A stretch of DNA of 64,000 bases from Marinomonas mediterranea MMB-1 (GTDB lineage: Bacteria > Pseudomonadota > Gammaproteobacteria > Pseudomonadales > Marinomonadaceae), in assembly GCF_000192865.1 (NCBI RefSeq), contig NC_015276.1, positions 2,046,001-2,110,000 on the forward strand. Direction: 5' to 3'. Shown here piece after piece: positions 45,057 to 54,476 of this stretch. A program made the translations under genes and the position numbers. Under the pieces are notes generated by a model that made no database searches, was not told where the DNA came from, and saw nothing but the letters and a program-made list of their open reading frames with translations. The number at the start of each line of letters is the position of its first letter. Position 1 is the stretch's first letter.

Positions 45057-46334
45057 TTACTTAGCGACTTGGGAAAATAAATCGAAGTAAGTTGGGAAGG
45101 TTTTCGAGGTACAACCCGGATCGTTGATTGTTACTTTCGTATCAGAGAAGGCGACAAGTGAGAAACACATCGCGATTCTGTGATCATTATAAGTATCAAT
45201 TGCCGCGTGTTTTAGTGTTGGTACTGGAGTAACGGTGATGTAGTCGTCACCTTCGATTACGTCAGCGCCTAACTTTTTAAGTTCCGTTGCCATCGCGTTT
45301 AAGCGATCGGTCTCTTTTACACGCCAGTTGTAAATGTTGCGGATCGTTGTCGTGCCTTCAGCGAAAAGAGCCGTGGTTGCAATGGTCATTGCCGCATCAG
45401 GGATATGGTTCATGTCCATATCAATGCCTTTTAGCTCGCCGCGTTCAGATTCTATCCAAGTAGGGCCATAAGTGATTTTTGCGCCCATTGCCGCAAGCGC
45501 GTCCGCAAATTTAACATCACCTTGGACACTGTCAGAACCCACGCCGTGGACTTTGATTTTACCGCCAGCAATGGCAGCAGCAGCCAAAAAGTACGATGCA
45601 GATGACGCGTCGCCTTCAACCATGATTTCACCAGGGCTGACGTAGGTTTGTTGGCCTTTTACGACGAAGGCTTGATAGTCTTGGTTTTCAACTTCGATAC
45701 CAAACTGCTTCATAACGTGAAGGGTGATATCAATATAGGGCTTGGAAACCAGTTCGCCGTCAACACGAATAACTAAGTCATTTTTCGCCAGCGGCGCACT
45801 CATTAGTAATGCCGTTAAGAATTGACTCGAAATATTCCCTTTTATTGAAACTTCACCACCATTAAGACCAGCGGCATTTATTTTCAGCGGAGGGTAACCG
45901 GACTCGGCTTGATATTCGACGTCGACACCTAATGATTTAAGTGCGTCGATAAGGTCTCCAATGGGACGTTCGTGCATGCGAGGCTCGCCATGCAGTAGAA
46001 ACTCGCCTTCGCCTAAGCACAAGGCTGCGGCCAACGGGCGCATTGCTGTGCCTGCATTGCCTAAGAATAAATCAGCTTGGGTTGCATTAATCGGACCGCC
46101 TAAGCCTTCTAGGATACAAGTGCGGCCGTCGTCTTCAAGTGTGTATTGTACGCCCATTGTTTTCAAAGCGTTCAACATGTGACGAATATCATCGCTGTCG
46201 AGAAGGTTGGTTATTTTGGTGGTGCCTTTAGCAAGAGTCGCTAATAGAAGAATGCGGTTTGAAAGACTTTTCGACCCTGGGATCTGGATTTCTCCATTGG
46301 CGGAAGAAAGGGGGCCAAGCGTTAAACTTTCCAT
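45057..46334 (-). CDS. aroA: 3-phosphoshikimate 1-carboxyvinyltransferase (EPSP synthase)
   Basis: 425 aa, close to E. coli (427). Conserved: IPGSKSLSNRILLLA with the catalytic Lys, LGNAGTAMRPLAAAL (LGNAGTA motif, class I, the glyphosate-sensitive type), EPRMHERPI, SSASYFLAAAAI, RVKETDRL and YNDHRIAM. Joins shikimate-3-P with PEP in aromatic amino-acid synthesis. Start at 46334 with AGGAA upstream; TTG 46337 possible. Not linked here to other aro genes. Confidence 0.97.
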   Translation of the reverse strand: MESLTLGPLSSANGEIQIPGSKSLSNRILLLATLAKGTTKITNLLDSDDIRHMLNALKTMGVQYTLEDDGRTCILEGLGGPINATQADLFLGNAGTAMRPLAAALCLGEGEFLLHGEPRMHERPIGDLIDALKSLGVDVEYQAESGYPPLKINAAGLNGGEVSIKGNISSQFLTALLMSAPLAKNDLVIRVDGELVSKPYIDITLHVMKQFGIEVENQDYQAFVVKGQQTYVSPGEIMVEGDASSASYFLAAAAIAGGKIKVHGVGSDSVQGDVKFADALAAMGAKITYGPTWIESERGELKGIDMDMNHIPDAAMTIATTALFAEGTTTIRNIYNWRVKETDRLNAMATELKKLGADVIEGDDYITVTPVPTLKHAAIDTYNDHRIAMCFSLVAFSDTKVTINDPGCTSKTFPTYFDLFSQVAK

Positions 46335-46530
46335 CAAAGTTCCTGTATCGTCGTTTGCATGTGAGCTGCGGTGTGCCGCATGTGTGTTTTATTCCAAAGC
46401 ATTTACATAAATAACCGTTTTTAACGATTTAGAATGCAAGCTTGGTATTATTTTAGGGCGTATAGTGTATACGTATTGACGCGTTATAATCCAGTGAAAT
46501 GCACCCATATTTACGACTAGAGGACACAAA

Positions 46531-47436
46531 GTGAAACATCAGTATCATCCATTAGGGTTTGAAGGTTCTAGAATCTCTCAGGGCTTTTGGAGAATGAATG
46601 AGTGGGGTTTTAATGCCCAAGAGCGACTGGCGTTTATTGAGCAGGCAATGGAATTAGGTGTGACCACCTTTGATCATGCTGATATCTACGGTGACTATCG
46701 TTGTGAATCTCTGTTTGGAGAAGCTCTAAAGATTAAACCTGAGCTGCGCGATGGTATTCAACTGATCTCCAAATGTGGTATTCGACTGCCGAGCGATCAA
46801 CGTCCAGATGTGCGTCGATATCGATATGATCATTCGCCGGAGCATATTATTCGTTCGGTTGAGCAATCGCTTTTCAATCTAAATACTGATTACATTGATC
46901 TTTTGTTACTGCATCGTCCAAACCCATTGATGGACCCAGACGACGTTGCGGGTGCCTTTGAGCATTTGTTTACCCTTGGTAAGGTCAAGCATTTTGGTGT
47001 TTCTAACTTTTCTCCTGCTCAGTTTGATTTACTCCAGTCGAGATTAGAGGTGCCCTTAATCGTAAATCAAATCGAATTGTCAGTAGTTGCACCTAAACAT
47101 ATTGAAGACAGTAGTTTGAATCATTTACAACAACACGCTGTTACACCGATGGCGTGGTCGCCCTTTGGCGGCGGTGCACTGTTTAAGGAAATGGGGCTTT
47201 CTAGCCATCAAGAGGAGGTGAGGGGCGTTTTACAAAAGGTCGCGAGTGAACAGGATGCGTCGGTTGATCAGATTGCGTTGGCTTGGTTACTGCAACACCC
47301 TTCTAAAATATGCCCTGTCTTAGGCTCTGGAAAAGTAGAACGATTGTCTTCTGCCGTCGATGCTTTGAATGTATCACTGTCTCAGGATCAATGGTTTGAT
47401 ATTTGGGAGGCTGCTCGAGGACAGCCATTGCCTTAG
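46531..47436 (+). CDS. Aldo/keto reductase (YdhF type)
   Basis: 301 aa TIM-barrel oxidoreductase. Catalytic residues: Asp/Tyr in TFDHADIYGDY, Lys in ISKCGI and His in LLLHRPNP. NADPH site near LGSGKVERLSSA. Start is GTG with AGAGGACA upstream. Substrate unknown; the family reduces carbonyl compounds. Single gene. Confidence 0.93.
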   Translation: MKHQYHPLGFEGSRISQGFWRMNEWGFNAQERLAFIEQAMELGVTTFDHADIYGDYRCESLFGEALKIKPELRDGIQLISKCGIRLPSDQRPDVRRYRYDHSPEHIIRSVEQSLFNLNTDYIDLLLLHRPNPLMDPDDVAGAFEHLFTLGKVKHFGVSNFSPAQFDLLQSRLEVPLIVNQIELSVVAPKHIEDSSLNHLQQHAVTPMAWSPFGGGALFKEMGLSSHQEEVRGVLQKVASEQDASVDQIALAWLLQHPSKICPVLGSGKVERLSSAVDALNVSLSQDQWFDIWEAARGQPLP

Positions 47437-47557
47437 CAATATGTGCGCTTGGTGTCGTTTGGTGTCAATTCGTTAATCTCCCATGATTTATTGACTATTA
47501 TTTCTATAATGAGATGTGAGCTAATTGTTTTTGTGATGAGTGAAAGGAGTTTCTGTG

Positions 47558-48094
47558 ATGCAGAGCGTTAAACGTACTTTATCTCTACGAACTGGGGCGA
47601 TGCAAAAAGTCGCCTATGCCACACTGTTCTCAGCGGCCGTCTCAATGAATGCTTATGCATTGGATGCGCCAGAGGGGCGAGTGGTTCTGACTGTAACAGG
47701 TAAAATCTCGGAGCAAAATACGCCAAATGGTGCTGAGTTTGATCTGGCCATGCTTCGTGAATTAGGCTTTGAAGATCAGGTTACCAATACTCCTTGGACC
47801 GACGGGGTTAATACCTACTCAGGTCCTCGTCTAAAAGCGGTTTTGGAAGCAGTGGGCGCGTCTGGAAGTCAAATGGTGGTGACGGCTCTGAATGACTACA
47901 GCGCGATTGTTCCTGTTGCCGATGCTAAAAAGCATAATGTATTGCTTGCTTTGATGAGCGATGGAAAAATGCTGAGTGTAAGAGATAAAGGGCCGATTTT
48001 TGTCGTTTATCCATTCGACGATGACCCATCACTCAATAACGAAGTCATTCAGAATCGGTCTGTTTGGCAGGTAAAGTCGATTCGAGTCGACTAG
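47558..48094 (+). CDS. Periplasmic molybdopterin-binding-fold protein (oxidoreductase_molyb-like)
   Basis: 178 aa. Signal peptide (MQKVAYATLFSAAVSMNAYA). The mature 130 residues resemble the sulfite-oxidase-type molybdopterin domain: VVLTVTGKIS, FDLAMLRELGF, YSGPRLKAVLEAVG, VTALNDYSAIVP, KGPIFVVYPF. The catalytic Mo-ligand Cys is absent, so it is probably a binding or sensory protein rather than an enzyme. Start at 47558 with AAGGAG. It lies 18 nt upstream of a hybrid kinase gene and likely provides its periplasmic input. Confidence 0.75.
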   Translation: MQSVKRTLSLRTGAMQKVAYATLFSAAVSMNAYALDAPEGRVVLTVTGKISEQNTPNGAEFDLAMLRELGFEDQVTNTPWTDGVNTYSGPRLKAVLEAVGASGSQMVVTALNDYSAIVPVADAKKHNVLLALMSDGKMLSVRDKGPIFVVYPFDDDPSLNNEVIQNRSVWQVKSIRVD

Positions 48095-48112
48095 CTTTTT
48101 CCCAACATTCCA

Positions 48113-51100
48113 ATGAATAATGTCGCGATAAAGGCTCGGTTTACCTTAGGTTTTCTTGCCTTTATTGCGTCCCTCTTTTTAGCCGCGTCTGTTTATTTTT
48201 ATTTTGAAATTCATCAACGCGCAGAGTCTATTGCAAATCAAAGTGATGAAGATACGCTGTGGGCGATGTACCAGCTTGATCATGAATCTCATTTATTTGC
48301 CAATCAATCAATGCTGTTGCTAAATGACTTCAAAAAATCAGGGGTTGTTTCTGATAAACGGCTGTCTAATACGCGTCTAAGGTTTGATATTTTATACAGC
48401 CGAGTAAACATATTGTTAGCAGGCAAGCTGAATCGGTTTAGTAAACGAACTGCTAATTTTGATCAGAATATTGAACTGATTAAAACGTCGTTTGATCATA
48501 TAGATCTTCTTTTATATAAAGACGATATGACCATCGATGAGGTTAGTATTATTCAGCGTGAATCTGTGATTATAAAAAAGTACGCCAAACTGATTTCGGT
48601 TGGGGGGTTGCAGCTTAAATCGGATGACCGTGTTAATGCTCGAGCAATCGAATTGCGGTTATATAATCAGCTTGGGGTGCTGGTTATGCTGCTCACCGTT
48701 ACGATGTCGATTATCATTGCCCTGCTTATGTATTTGATACGAGAAAGTCTAAGGGACAACAAAAGAATGGCGCGATTGGCAAACGACCTTGAGGAAACGG
48801 CCGTGGCTGCCAAAGTAGCTGCTCAAGCAAAGTCAGATTTTCTTGCAACGATGAGCCATGAAATAAGAACCCCCATGAACGCCATCATCGGCTTGACGCA
48901 CCTCGTATTGGATACTGAGCTTCAAGAAAGGCAGCGGCGTTATATTAATCGAATTGACGAATCCTCTAATAATCTACTGCAACTGATTAATGATATTTTG
49001 GACTTTTCAAAAGTTGAATCAGGCAAACTTGACCTCGTTGAACGCTCCTATTTACTGGATGATGTCCTAGAGTACATTCATCACATTAGCTTACCCACCG
49101 CACGATCTAAGAAACTACTGTTGCTTGTTCAGCGTGACTTCAATCTCGATGATGCCTTTATTGGCGATGTGACTCGCATTCAGCAAGTGTTGGTAAACGT
49201 TGTAGGAAATGCGATCAAGTTCACAGATAAGGGGTATGTCTGTGTGACGGTGAAAAGGCGTCAAGAAGGAGGGCTATTATTTTGTGTGGAAGACTCTGGG
49301 ATTGGTATTGACTCTACTCTTGATGTTTTTGATGGCTTTACGCAAGCCGATGCCAGTACAACACGAAAATACGGCGGCACAGGGCTTGGGTTAAGTATCA
49401 GCAAAAGATTGTTAGAGCTAATGGGTGGGCACATATCTTTTAAAAGCCAAGTGGGGCGCGGAACGACATTCTTTATCGAGTTGCCCTATCAAATTGATAA
49501 AGCGTCTTCTCAGTTTACTTACGCATCGAAGTCAAAGCTTATTCTGATACCTGATGATCGGCATGCTGCTCAGTTTATTGGGAACTCCAAGTACCTTCCA
49601 AGCTTTCAAGTTGTTTCGAATGAGTTGGTTAATGAACGACGTTATGATGTGTTGTTTATTAGTGCAACCAAATTCAAAACGGTAAACAGCGAGGGCGTTG
49701 CGTTCAAGGATGTTTGCCCAATTGAGAGCATGTCAAAGCCATGTGTTGTTTTCTGCGATGAGGCTTATGCAAAAACAAGTCTCGGGGAAGTGTTAATCGA
49801 TATCAGCGGTGTTGAGACGTTGGTCACGCCCAAAGCCGTTTTTAGTAGTTTATCTAATCCCGACAGTCTTAAGCAAAGTCATCTTGAAATTGACGCTGAA
49901 ATAGACGCTTTTAATCGAGCCAAGGCGTATGTTGGGCGCAGAGTCTTGGTTGTAGAAGATAATCCGGTCAATGCTGAAATTGTCAGGGCATTGCTCGACA
50001 AATTGGGTGTGATATCAGTGCTCGCTGAGCATGGTCAGAAGGCATTGGAAGTCATAAAAGTTCAAACGTTTGATTTGGTGCTAATGGATATTCAAATGCC
50101 TGTTTTAGATGGGGTTTCAGCGGCTCGTGAGATGCGTCTACAAGGACATAATGTACCTATAATTGCATTGACCGCCGATGTGATGGGAACCGAAAAAAAG
50201 GTTGTTTTTGAGGCTGGGATGCAAGGGGTGTTATCGAAGCCGTTTAAACCAACCGAATTATTAGACATTCTCCGAAAGTGGATACCAAGCACTGAAACAG
50301 TAAGTGATAGAGCGTTACTTCTTCAGAGCGCTGAGACGTCTGGCTCCTTAAAAAATAATGAAAAAATGGCTGTAGGAGAACGAAAAGCGCCTAAAAGTGA
50401 TTTTCAAAAAAGCGATACCTCGAAGGGCGGACTCAAAGCTTTCAACCCTGAGCAAGGTTTGTCTGTGATGTTATCAGATCACAGTTTGTATATGAGTGTG
50501 CTGACGCGCGCTAAAGATCAGCTTATTAAATTACCCACGACTCTTAAACAGCACTCTCATGAAGCAGTTGTGGTGACGGAGGCTTCCAATCAGGCGTTAA
50601 CGATTATTCTACATAATACGTTTAGTATGGCGAGGAACATTGGGGCAGAGCGGTTAGCGCATTTAATCAAACAGTTAGAAAATCAGGGGGATTTCCTAAC
50701 TGAAGATCAGGCGGGACGCCGTGAGCAAACCACTAATTATGTCGCCAATGATGCGATTGTCGAAATTGTTAATGAAGTTTCTACCGTCATTGCTGCCATA
50801 GATCGTTATCTTGATCGGCATTCACAAGACGACGTGGACGGTGTCGCTCAACGTGTTATTGAAAATGAGGGTGGTTCGAATAAAAGCGACCGCGAATTGG
50901 TTGTTTTGTTACGGCACCTTCGTACCTTACTTGTTGAAGGGAATCCTGATGCAGAAGTTTACATTTTGGATTTTGCTCGTTTCAAAACATTACCGTTCCA
51001 CAAGGAATTGGAGGAGGCGAGAGCATACATACAGCACTATGATTATAAATACGCTCTCGACATTGTGGAGCGTATTTTGAGGGGAGTAGATCAGGTCGAT

Positions 51101-51115
51101 GGGCGAAATGAATAA
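48113..51115 (+). CDS. Hybrid sensor histidine kinase
   Basis: 1000 aa. TM1 (about 9-30), an unassigned helical periplasmic domain, TM2 (about 192-214), HisKA with MSHEIRTPMN (His near 249), HATPase with GNAIKFTD, EDSGIGID and GGTGLGLSISK, a receiver (about 618-735; phosphorylated Asp in VLMDIQMPV) and a C-terminal Hpt-like helical bundle with IILHNTFSMARNIGAERL, in which the His is kept but the following Lys is replaced. Signal probably relays to the REC-HD-GYP protein, whose gene overlaps by 17 nt. Confidence 0.93.
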   Translation: MNNVAIKARFTLGFLAFIASLFLAASVYFYFEIHQRAESIANQSDEDTLWAMYQLDHESHLFANQSMLLLNDFKKSGVVSDKRLSNTRLRFDILYSRVNILLAGKLNRFSKRTANFDQNIELIKTSFDHIDLLLYKDDMTIDEVSIIQRESVIIKKYAKLISVGGLQLKSDDRVNARAIELRLYNQLGVLVMLLTVTMSIIIALLMYLIRESLRDNKRMARLANDLEETAVAAKVAAQAKSDFLATMSHEIRTPMNAIIGLTHLVLDTELQERQRRYINRIDESSNNLLQLINDILDFSKVESGKLDLVERSYLLDDVLEYIHHISLPTARSKKLLLLVQRDFNLDDAFIGDVTRIQQVLVNVVGNAIKFTDKGYVCVTVKRRQEGGLLFCVEDSGIGIDSTLDVFDGFTQADASTTRKYGGTGLGLSISKRLLELMGGHISFKSQVGRGTTFFIELPYQIDKASSQFTYASKSKLILIPDDRHAAQFIGNSKYLPSFQVVSNELVNERRYDVLFISATKFKTVNSEGVAFKDVCPIESMSKPCVVFCDEAYAKTSLGEVLIDISGVETLVTPKAVFSSLSNPDSLKQSHLEIDAEIDAFNRAKAYVGRRVLVVEDNPVNAEIVRALLDKLGVISVLAEHGQKALEVIKVQTFDLVLMDIQMPVLDGVSAAREMRLQGHNVPIIALTADVMGTEKKVVFEAGMQGVLSKPFKPTELLDILRKWIPSTETVSDRALLLQSAETSGSLKNNEKMAVGERKAPKSDFQKSDTSKGGLKAFNPEQGLSVMLSDHSLYMSVLTRAKDQLIKLPTTLKQHSHEAVVVTEASNQALTIILHNTFSMARNIGAERLAHLIKQLENQGDFLTEDQAGRREQTTNYVANDAIVEIVNEVSTVIAAIDRYLDRHSQDDVDGVAQRVIENEGGSNKSDRELVVLLRHLRTLLVEGNPDAEVYILDFARFKTLPFHKELEEARAYIQHYDYKYALDIVERILRGVDQVDGRNE

Positions 51116-52205
51116 GAACGACAATAATGGCTCTACGTTACTTATAGATGGAGCGAATACGTCGTCTCGCAAGACGGTTATGGTTATTGATGATATGGCG
51201 GACAATATTGATTTATTGAGAGCGGTTCTGGCGCCTCAATACCATGTCAGCATTGCTAAGAGCGCAGAGGCCGCACTAGGCGTGCTCGAACGTTTGCAAC
51301 CGGATTTGATCTTGCTCGACATTATGATGCCAGACATGAACGGGTATGAGTTGTGTGATGTTTTAAAAGCGGATTCGAGGCTAAAGCATATCCCAATTAT
51401 TTTTGTCACCGCTATGACGTCGGAGCAGGATGAATCTAAAGGGTTCGAGATGGGGGCGGTTGATTTTATCACTAAGCCTATCGCTAAAAAAACGCTCCTG
51501 TCTCGCGTTCGAACTCATATTACCTTAGCGGAGCGCAATAAGCACGATCGGTTAATGCTTGAAGAGCGAACCGCTCAGCTTGAAGATGCGCTCACGTCGG
51601 CAATTAAAATGCTGAGCGAAGCGGCAAGCTTCAAAGATCAAGATACGGAAAACCATATGTGGAGAATGGCGGATTATTGCGCACTTCTCGCTAAAGATAT
51701 GGGTTGGGATGATTATCGAGTAGAAATGTTCAAGCTTGCGGCACCAATGCATGATATGGGGAAAATCGGAATACCAGACGCTATCCTCACCGCCCCTAGA
51801 AAACTCACACCAGATGAATGGGAGATAATGAAAACTCATCCCGAAATCGGGCAGAGTATTTTGAGTAAAAGTGAGGCACCACTTTTTCAAGTCGCTGCTG
51901 AAGTTGCAATGAATCATCATGAACGTTGGGATGGAACAGGTTACCCTCAAGGTTTAGCGGGGGAGGATATTCCAATGTCAGCAAGAATCGTCGCCCTTGC
52001 TGATGTGTTTGATTCATTGACAATGCCAAGAGCCTATAAACCTTCTTGGCCCGTTGAAGACGCCTATGACTACATTAAGGAAAATGCGAGATTGCATTTC
52101 GATCCAGATTTAGTCGAGCGTTTTATTAAATTAGACAGTGGTATAAGGGAAATAAAAGCGAGCTGGGATGGCGCGCTAGAGGAAAACTTGAGAGAACAAG
52201 GTTAA
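51099..52205 (+). CDS. Response regulator with HD-GYP domain
   Basis: 368 aa. REC domain with VIDDMADN acid pocket and phospho-Asp in ILLDIMMPDMNG (near residue 73), followed by an HD-GYP domain: HDMGKIGIPD, HPEIGQSIL, NHHERWDGTGYP and ALADVFDSLT. This is a c-di-GMP phosphodiesterase type. Overlaps the kinase gene by 17 nt, indicating coupled translation; phosphotransfer from that kinase is inferred. Output is lower c-di-GMP (motility against biofilm). Confidence 0.95.
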   Translation: MGEMNKNDNNGSTLLIDGANTSSRKTVMVIDDMADNIDLLRAVLAPQYHVSIAKSAEAALGVLERLQPDLILLDIMMPDMNGYELCDVLKADSRLKHIPIIFVTAMTSEQDESKGFEMGAVDFITKPIAKKTLLSRVRTHITLAERNKHDRLMLEERTAQLEDALTSAIKMLSEAASFKDQDTENHMWRMADYCALLAKDMGWDDYRVEMFKLAAPMHDMGKIGIPDAILTAPRKLTPDEWEIMKTHPEIGQSILSKSEAPLFQVAAEVAMNHHERWDGTGYPQGLAGEDIPMSARIVALADVFDSLTMPRAYKPSWPVEDAYDYIKENARLHFDPDLVERFIKLDSGIREIKASWDGALEENLREQG

Positions 52206-52277
52206 CCTGTGTTCTCTCAATGTGTATTTACGACGCGTTAATTTGAATTGACGTATTTTAATGAATACGACTACTCT

Positions 52278-52327
52278 CTATCCGCAATAGTTCTTAAACT
52301 TTCTATCCGCAACACTTCTTAAACTTT
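52278..52327. repeat. 25-bp tandem duplication at the 3' end of ychJ
   Basis: Two 25-nt units (52278-52302 and 52303-52327), both starting CTATCCGCAA and ending TTCTTAAACTTT, differing at two positions. The right unit encodes the C-terminal KFKKCCG and stop of ychJ; the left is a copy beyond the stop codon. Confidence 0.85.
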
Positions 52328-52824
52328 TTACCTGATCCGCAATGGCAAGGGTCGTTCCTGCCCAGTTTCATTTCTTCAGGTAAAACGTGAGGGGTATTTC
52401 CTTGTACTTCATGCTCACCAGAGATGTAATACCAAGCGTTTTTGATCTTTTTGAATAAAGAGCGTTCGCTCAAACGTCCAATGTGTTTGCCTTCTTTAAA
52501 ATGGGCGGTAAAAGCAACCATGCCTGTTTTGTCTTTCTCTAGTCCATCTTGCGTCTCGTTGACGGCAAGTTTAATCCATTGTGTGCTGGCATTACTGTCT
52601 TGCACGTCATCCGCAGATTGTTCTGGGTCGCTTTCAAGCTTCTGTGTGGCGGCAATATAATCGAAGTCATTGAGCACGAAAGCAGAGTAGCGCGAGCGCA
52701 TTAATGCTTCTGCAGTTGGTGCTGTGCCGGGGTTATGGTGGTACATTCCACAACACATTTCATACGGTAAGCCTGTTCCGCATGGGCATAAAGTAGGTGC
52801 TTGGCTAGGCACATTGTTTGGCAT
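52303..52824 (-). CDS. ychJ: YchJ/UPF0225 SEC-C motif protein
   Basis: 173 aa. Two SEC-C zinc motifs: CPCGTGLPYEMCCG near the N-terminus and RNDPCHCGSGKKFKKCCG at the C-terminus, with an NTF2-like middle (RSRYSAFVLNDFDYIAAT). Function unknown; SEC-C motifs bind zinc and sometimes ribosomes or SecB (as in SecA). The last codons lie inside the 25-bp tandem duplication. Divergent from sbcB. Confidence 0.94.
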   Translation of the reverse strand: MPNNVPSQAPTLCPCGTGLPYEMCCGMYHHNPGTAPTAEALMRSRYSAFVLNDFDYIAATQKLESDPEQSADDVQDSNASTQWIKLAVNETQDGLEKDKTGMVAFTAHFKEGKHIGRLSERSLFKKIKNAWYYISGEHEVQGNTPHVLPEEMKLGRNDPCHCGSGKKFKKCCG

Positions 52825-52901
52825 GGGTACTCCTCAGATCGCCATAAACATGGTTACATGCGTATAATACCTTTTTATTTTTGATCGAACAGGATTTATT
52901 T

Positions 52902-54350
52902 GTGAGTAACATTGGGCCTAGCTCGTATTTTTGGTTTGATTTTGAAACAACTGGAGTGGATCCTGCCAAAGACAGACCAATGCAGTTTGCGGGGATTCGT
53001 ACGGATTTAGAGTTTAATCCTATTGGTGATCCTATTATGTTGTACTGCAAACTTGCTGAAGACGTACTTCCTAATCCAGATGCTTGTCTATTAACTGGCA
53101 TTACACCGCAGGACGCGAACCGTGAAGGGCTTTGTGAAGCTGAATTCATGGCAGAGATAGAGAAAGAGCTCTCTCAGCCAGGCACTTGTGCGTTGGGCTA
53201 CAACACTTTGCGATTTGACGACGAAGTCGTTCGCTATGGCTTCTATCGTAACTTTATCGATCCTTATGCTCGTGAGTGGCAAAACAAATGTAGTCGTTGG
53301 GATGTTATCGACCTTGTTAGGATGACCTATGCCATGAGGCCTGATGGCATCAAATGGCCAAAAAACGACGAAGGCAAAGTCTCATTAAAGCTGGAGTTGT
53401 TGACTAAAGCGAATGGTCTTGCCCATGAGCAGGCCCACGATGCTCTTTCCGATGTGTATGGCACCATTGCCATTGCGAAATTAATACGAGACACGCAACC
53501 CAAACTGTTCGACTACTATGCGAAAATGCGCCACAAAAGTGAGCTTCAGCAGTTTATAGATCCTTATCGTATGAAGCCGTTTTTGCATATTTCAGGTATG
53601 TTCGGGTTGGATAAAAAGTTTGCTGCATTCGTCGCACCGCTTGCACCGCACCCAAGTAATAAAAATGGCATCATAGTGTACGACTTGATGGAAGATGCGA
53701 CCCCGCTAGTGACCTTAACGGTAGAAGAGATCCGACAACGCGTATTTTCAACGACCGAAGAGCTCGGAGAACTAACGCGCTTACCGTTAAAAGTAATACA
53801 TTTGAACCGCGCGCCAGCAGTGGCACCTGCGACGTTTTTAAAAGCAGCCGATGTTGTCGAGAGGTTAGCGTTAGACGGTGATGTTTGCCGGACTAATTTA
53901 AGCATACTTAAATCAACTCAAGAGTTAGTGGCAAAACTCTCAAAAGTGTTTGAGCAAGAAGAGCGCCGAATCGATAAAGACCCCGATACAATGCTGTACA
54001 GTGGCGGATTCTTTTCTAGGGAAGACAAACAGCGAATGGAAGAAATTCGCAGTACGCCGATTGAAGCCTTGGGTGAAATCGAAATGGCGTTCGATGACCG
54101 TCGTCTTCCTGAAATGTTTATGCGTTACCTTGGTCGAAACTACCCAGATCAGCTAAGTGAACAACAGCGTGAAGAGTGGGAAGAATATCGTCAAACGAGA
54201 TTGTTGAATGCAGATGGCGGTGGCACGATTCATATGGATGCGTTTTTTGCTCGTCTAAATGAACTTGCTCAAGATGAAGAGTTAACCGCATCGAAGCGCT
54301 TGATGCTACAAGATCTATCCGACTATGCTCAAAGCATTTACCCGTTTTAG
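52902..54350 (+). CDS. sbcB: Exodeoxyribonuclease I
   Basis: 482 aa, close to E. coli ExoI (475). DEDDh nuclease motifs: FWFDFETTG (Exo I, D and E), GYNTLRFDDEVVRYGFYRN (Exo II) and AHDALSDVYGTI (Exo III, H and D). The C-terminal SH3-like/helical extension is present (LYSGGFF, YLGRNYPDQL). Degrades ssDNA 3' to 5' in recombination and mismatch repair. Start probably GTG 52902 with CAGGAT upstream; the frame is open from 52881. Confidence 0.95.
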   Translation: MSNIGPSSYFWFDFETTGVDPAKDRPMQFAGIRTDLEFNPIGDPIMLYCKLAEDVLPNPDACLLTGITPQDANREGLCEAEFMAEIEKELSQPGTCALGYNTLRFDDEVVRYGFYRNFIDPYAREWQNKCSRWDVIDLVRMTYAMRPDGIKWPKNDEGKVSLKLELLTKANGLAHEQAHDALSDVYGTIAIAKLIRDTQPKLFDYYAKMRHKSELQQFIDPYRMKPFLHISGMFGLDKKFAAFVAPLAPHPSNKNGIIVYDLMEDATPLVTLTVEEIRQRVFSTTEELGELTRLPLKVIHLNRAPAVAPATFLKAADVVERLALDGDVCRTNLSILKSTQELVAKLSKVFEQEERRIDKDPDTMLYSGGFFSREDKQRMEEIRSTPIEALGEIEMAFDDRRLPEMFMRYLGRNYPDQLSEQQREEWEEYRQTRLLNADGGGTIHMDAFFARLNELAQDEELTASKRLMLQDLSDYAQSIYPF

Positions 54351-54476
54351 AGTCGGTTTATATTTAAAGTCGCTTATTTATGATTCACACCGTAAAGCGA
54401 AATAACAGAGAAGTGAATAGGTCAGAAAACGAGCTAAAAGCGTAAGCGGATGGAATCTGTTTAATGAGGAAAAGAC

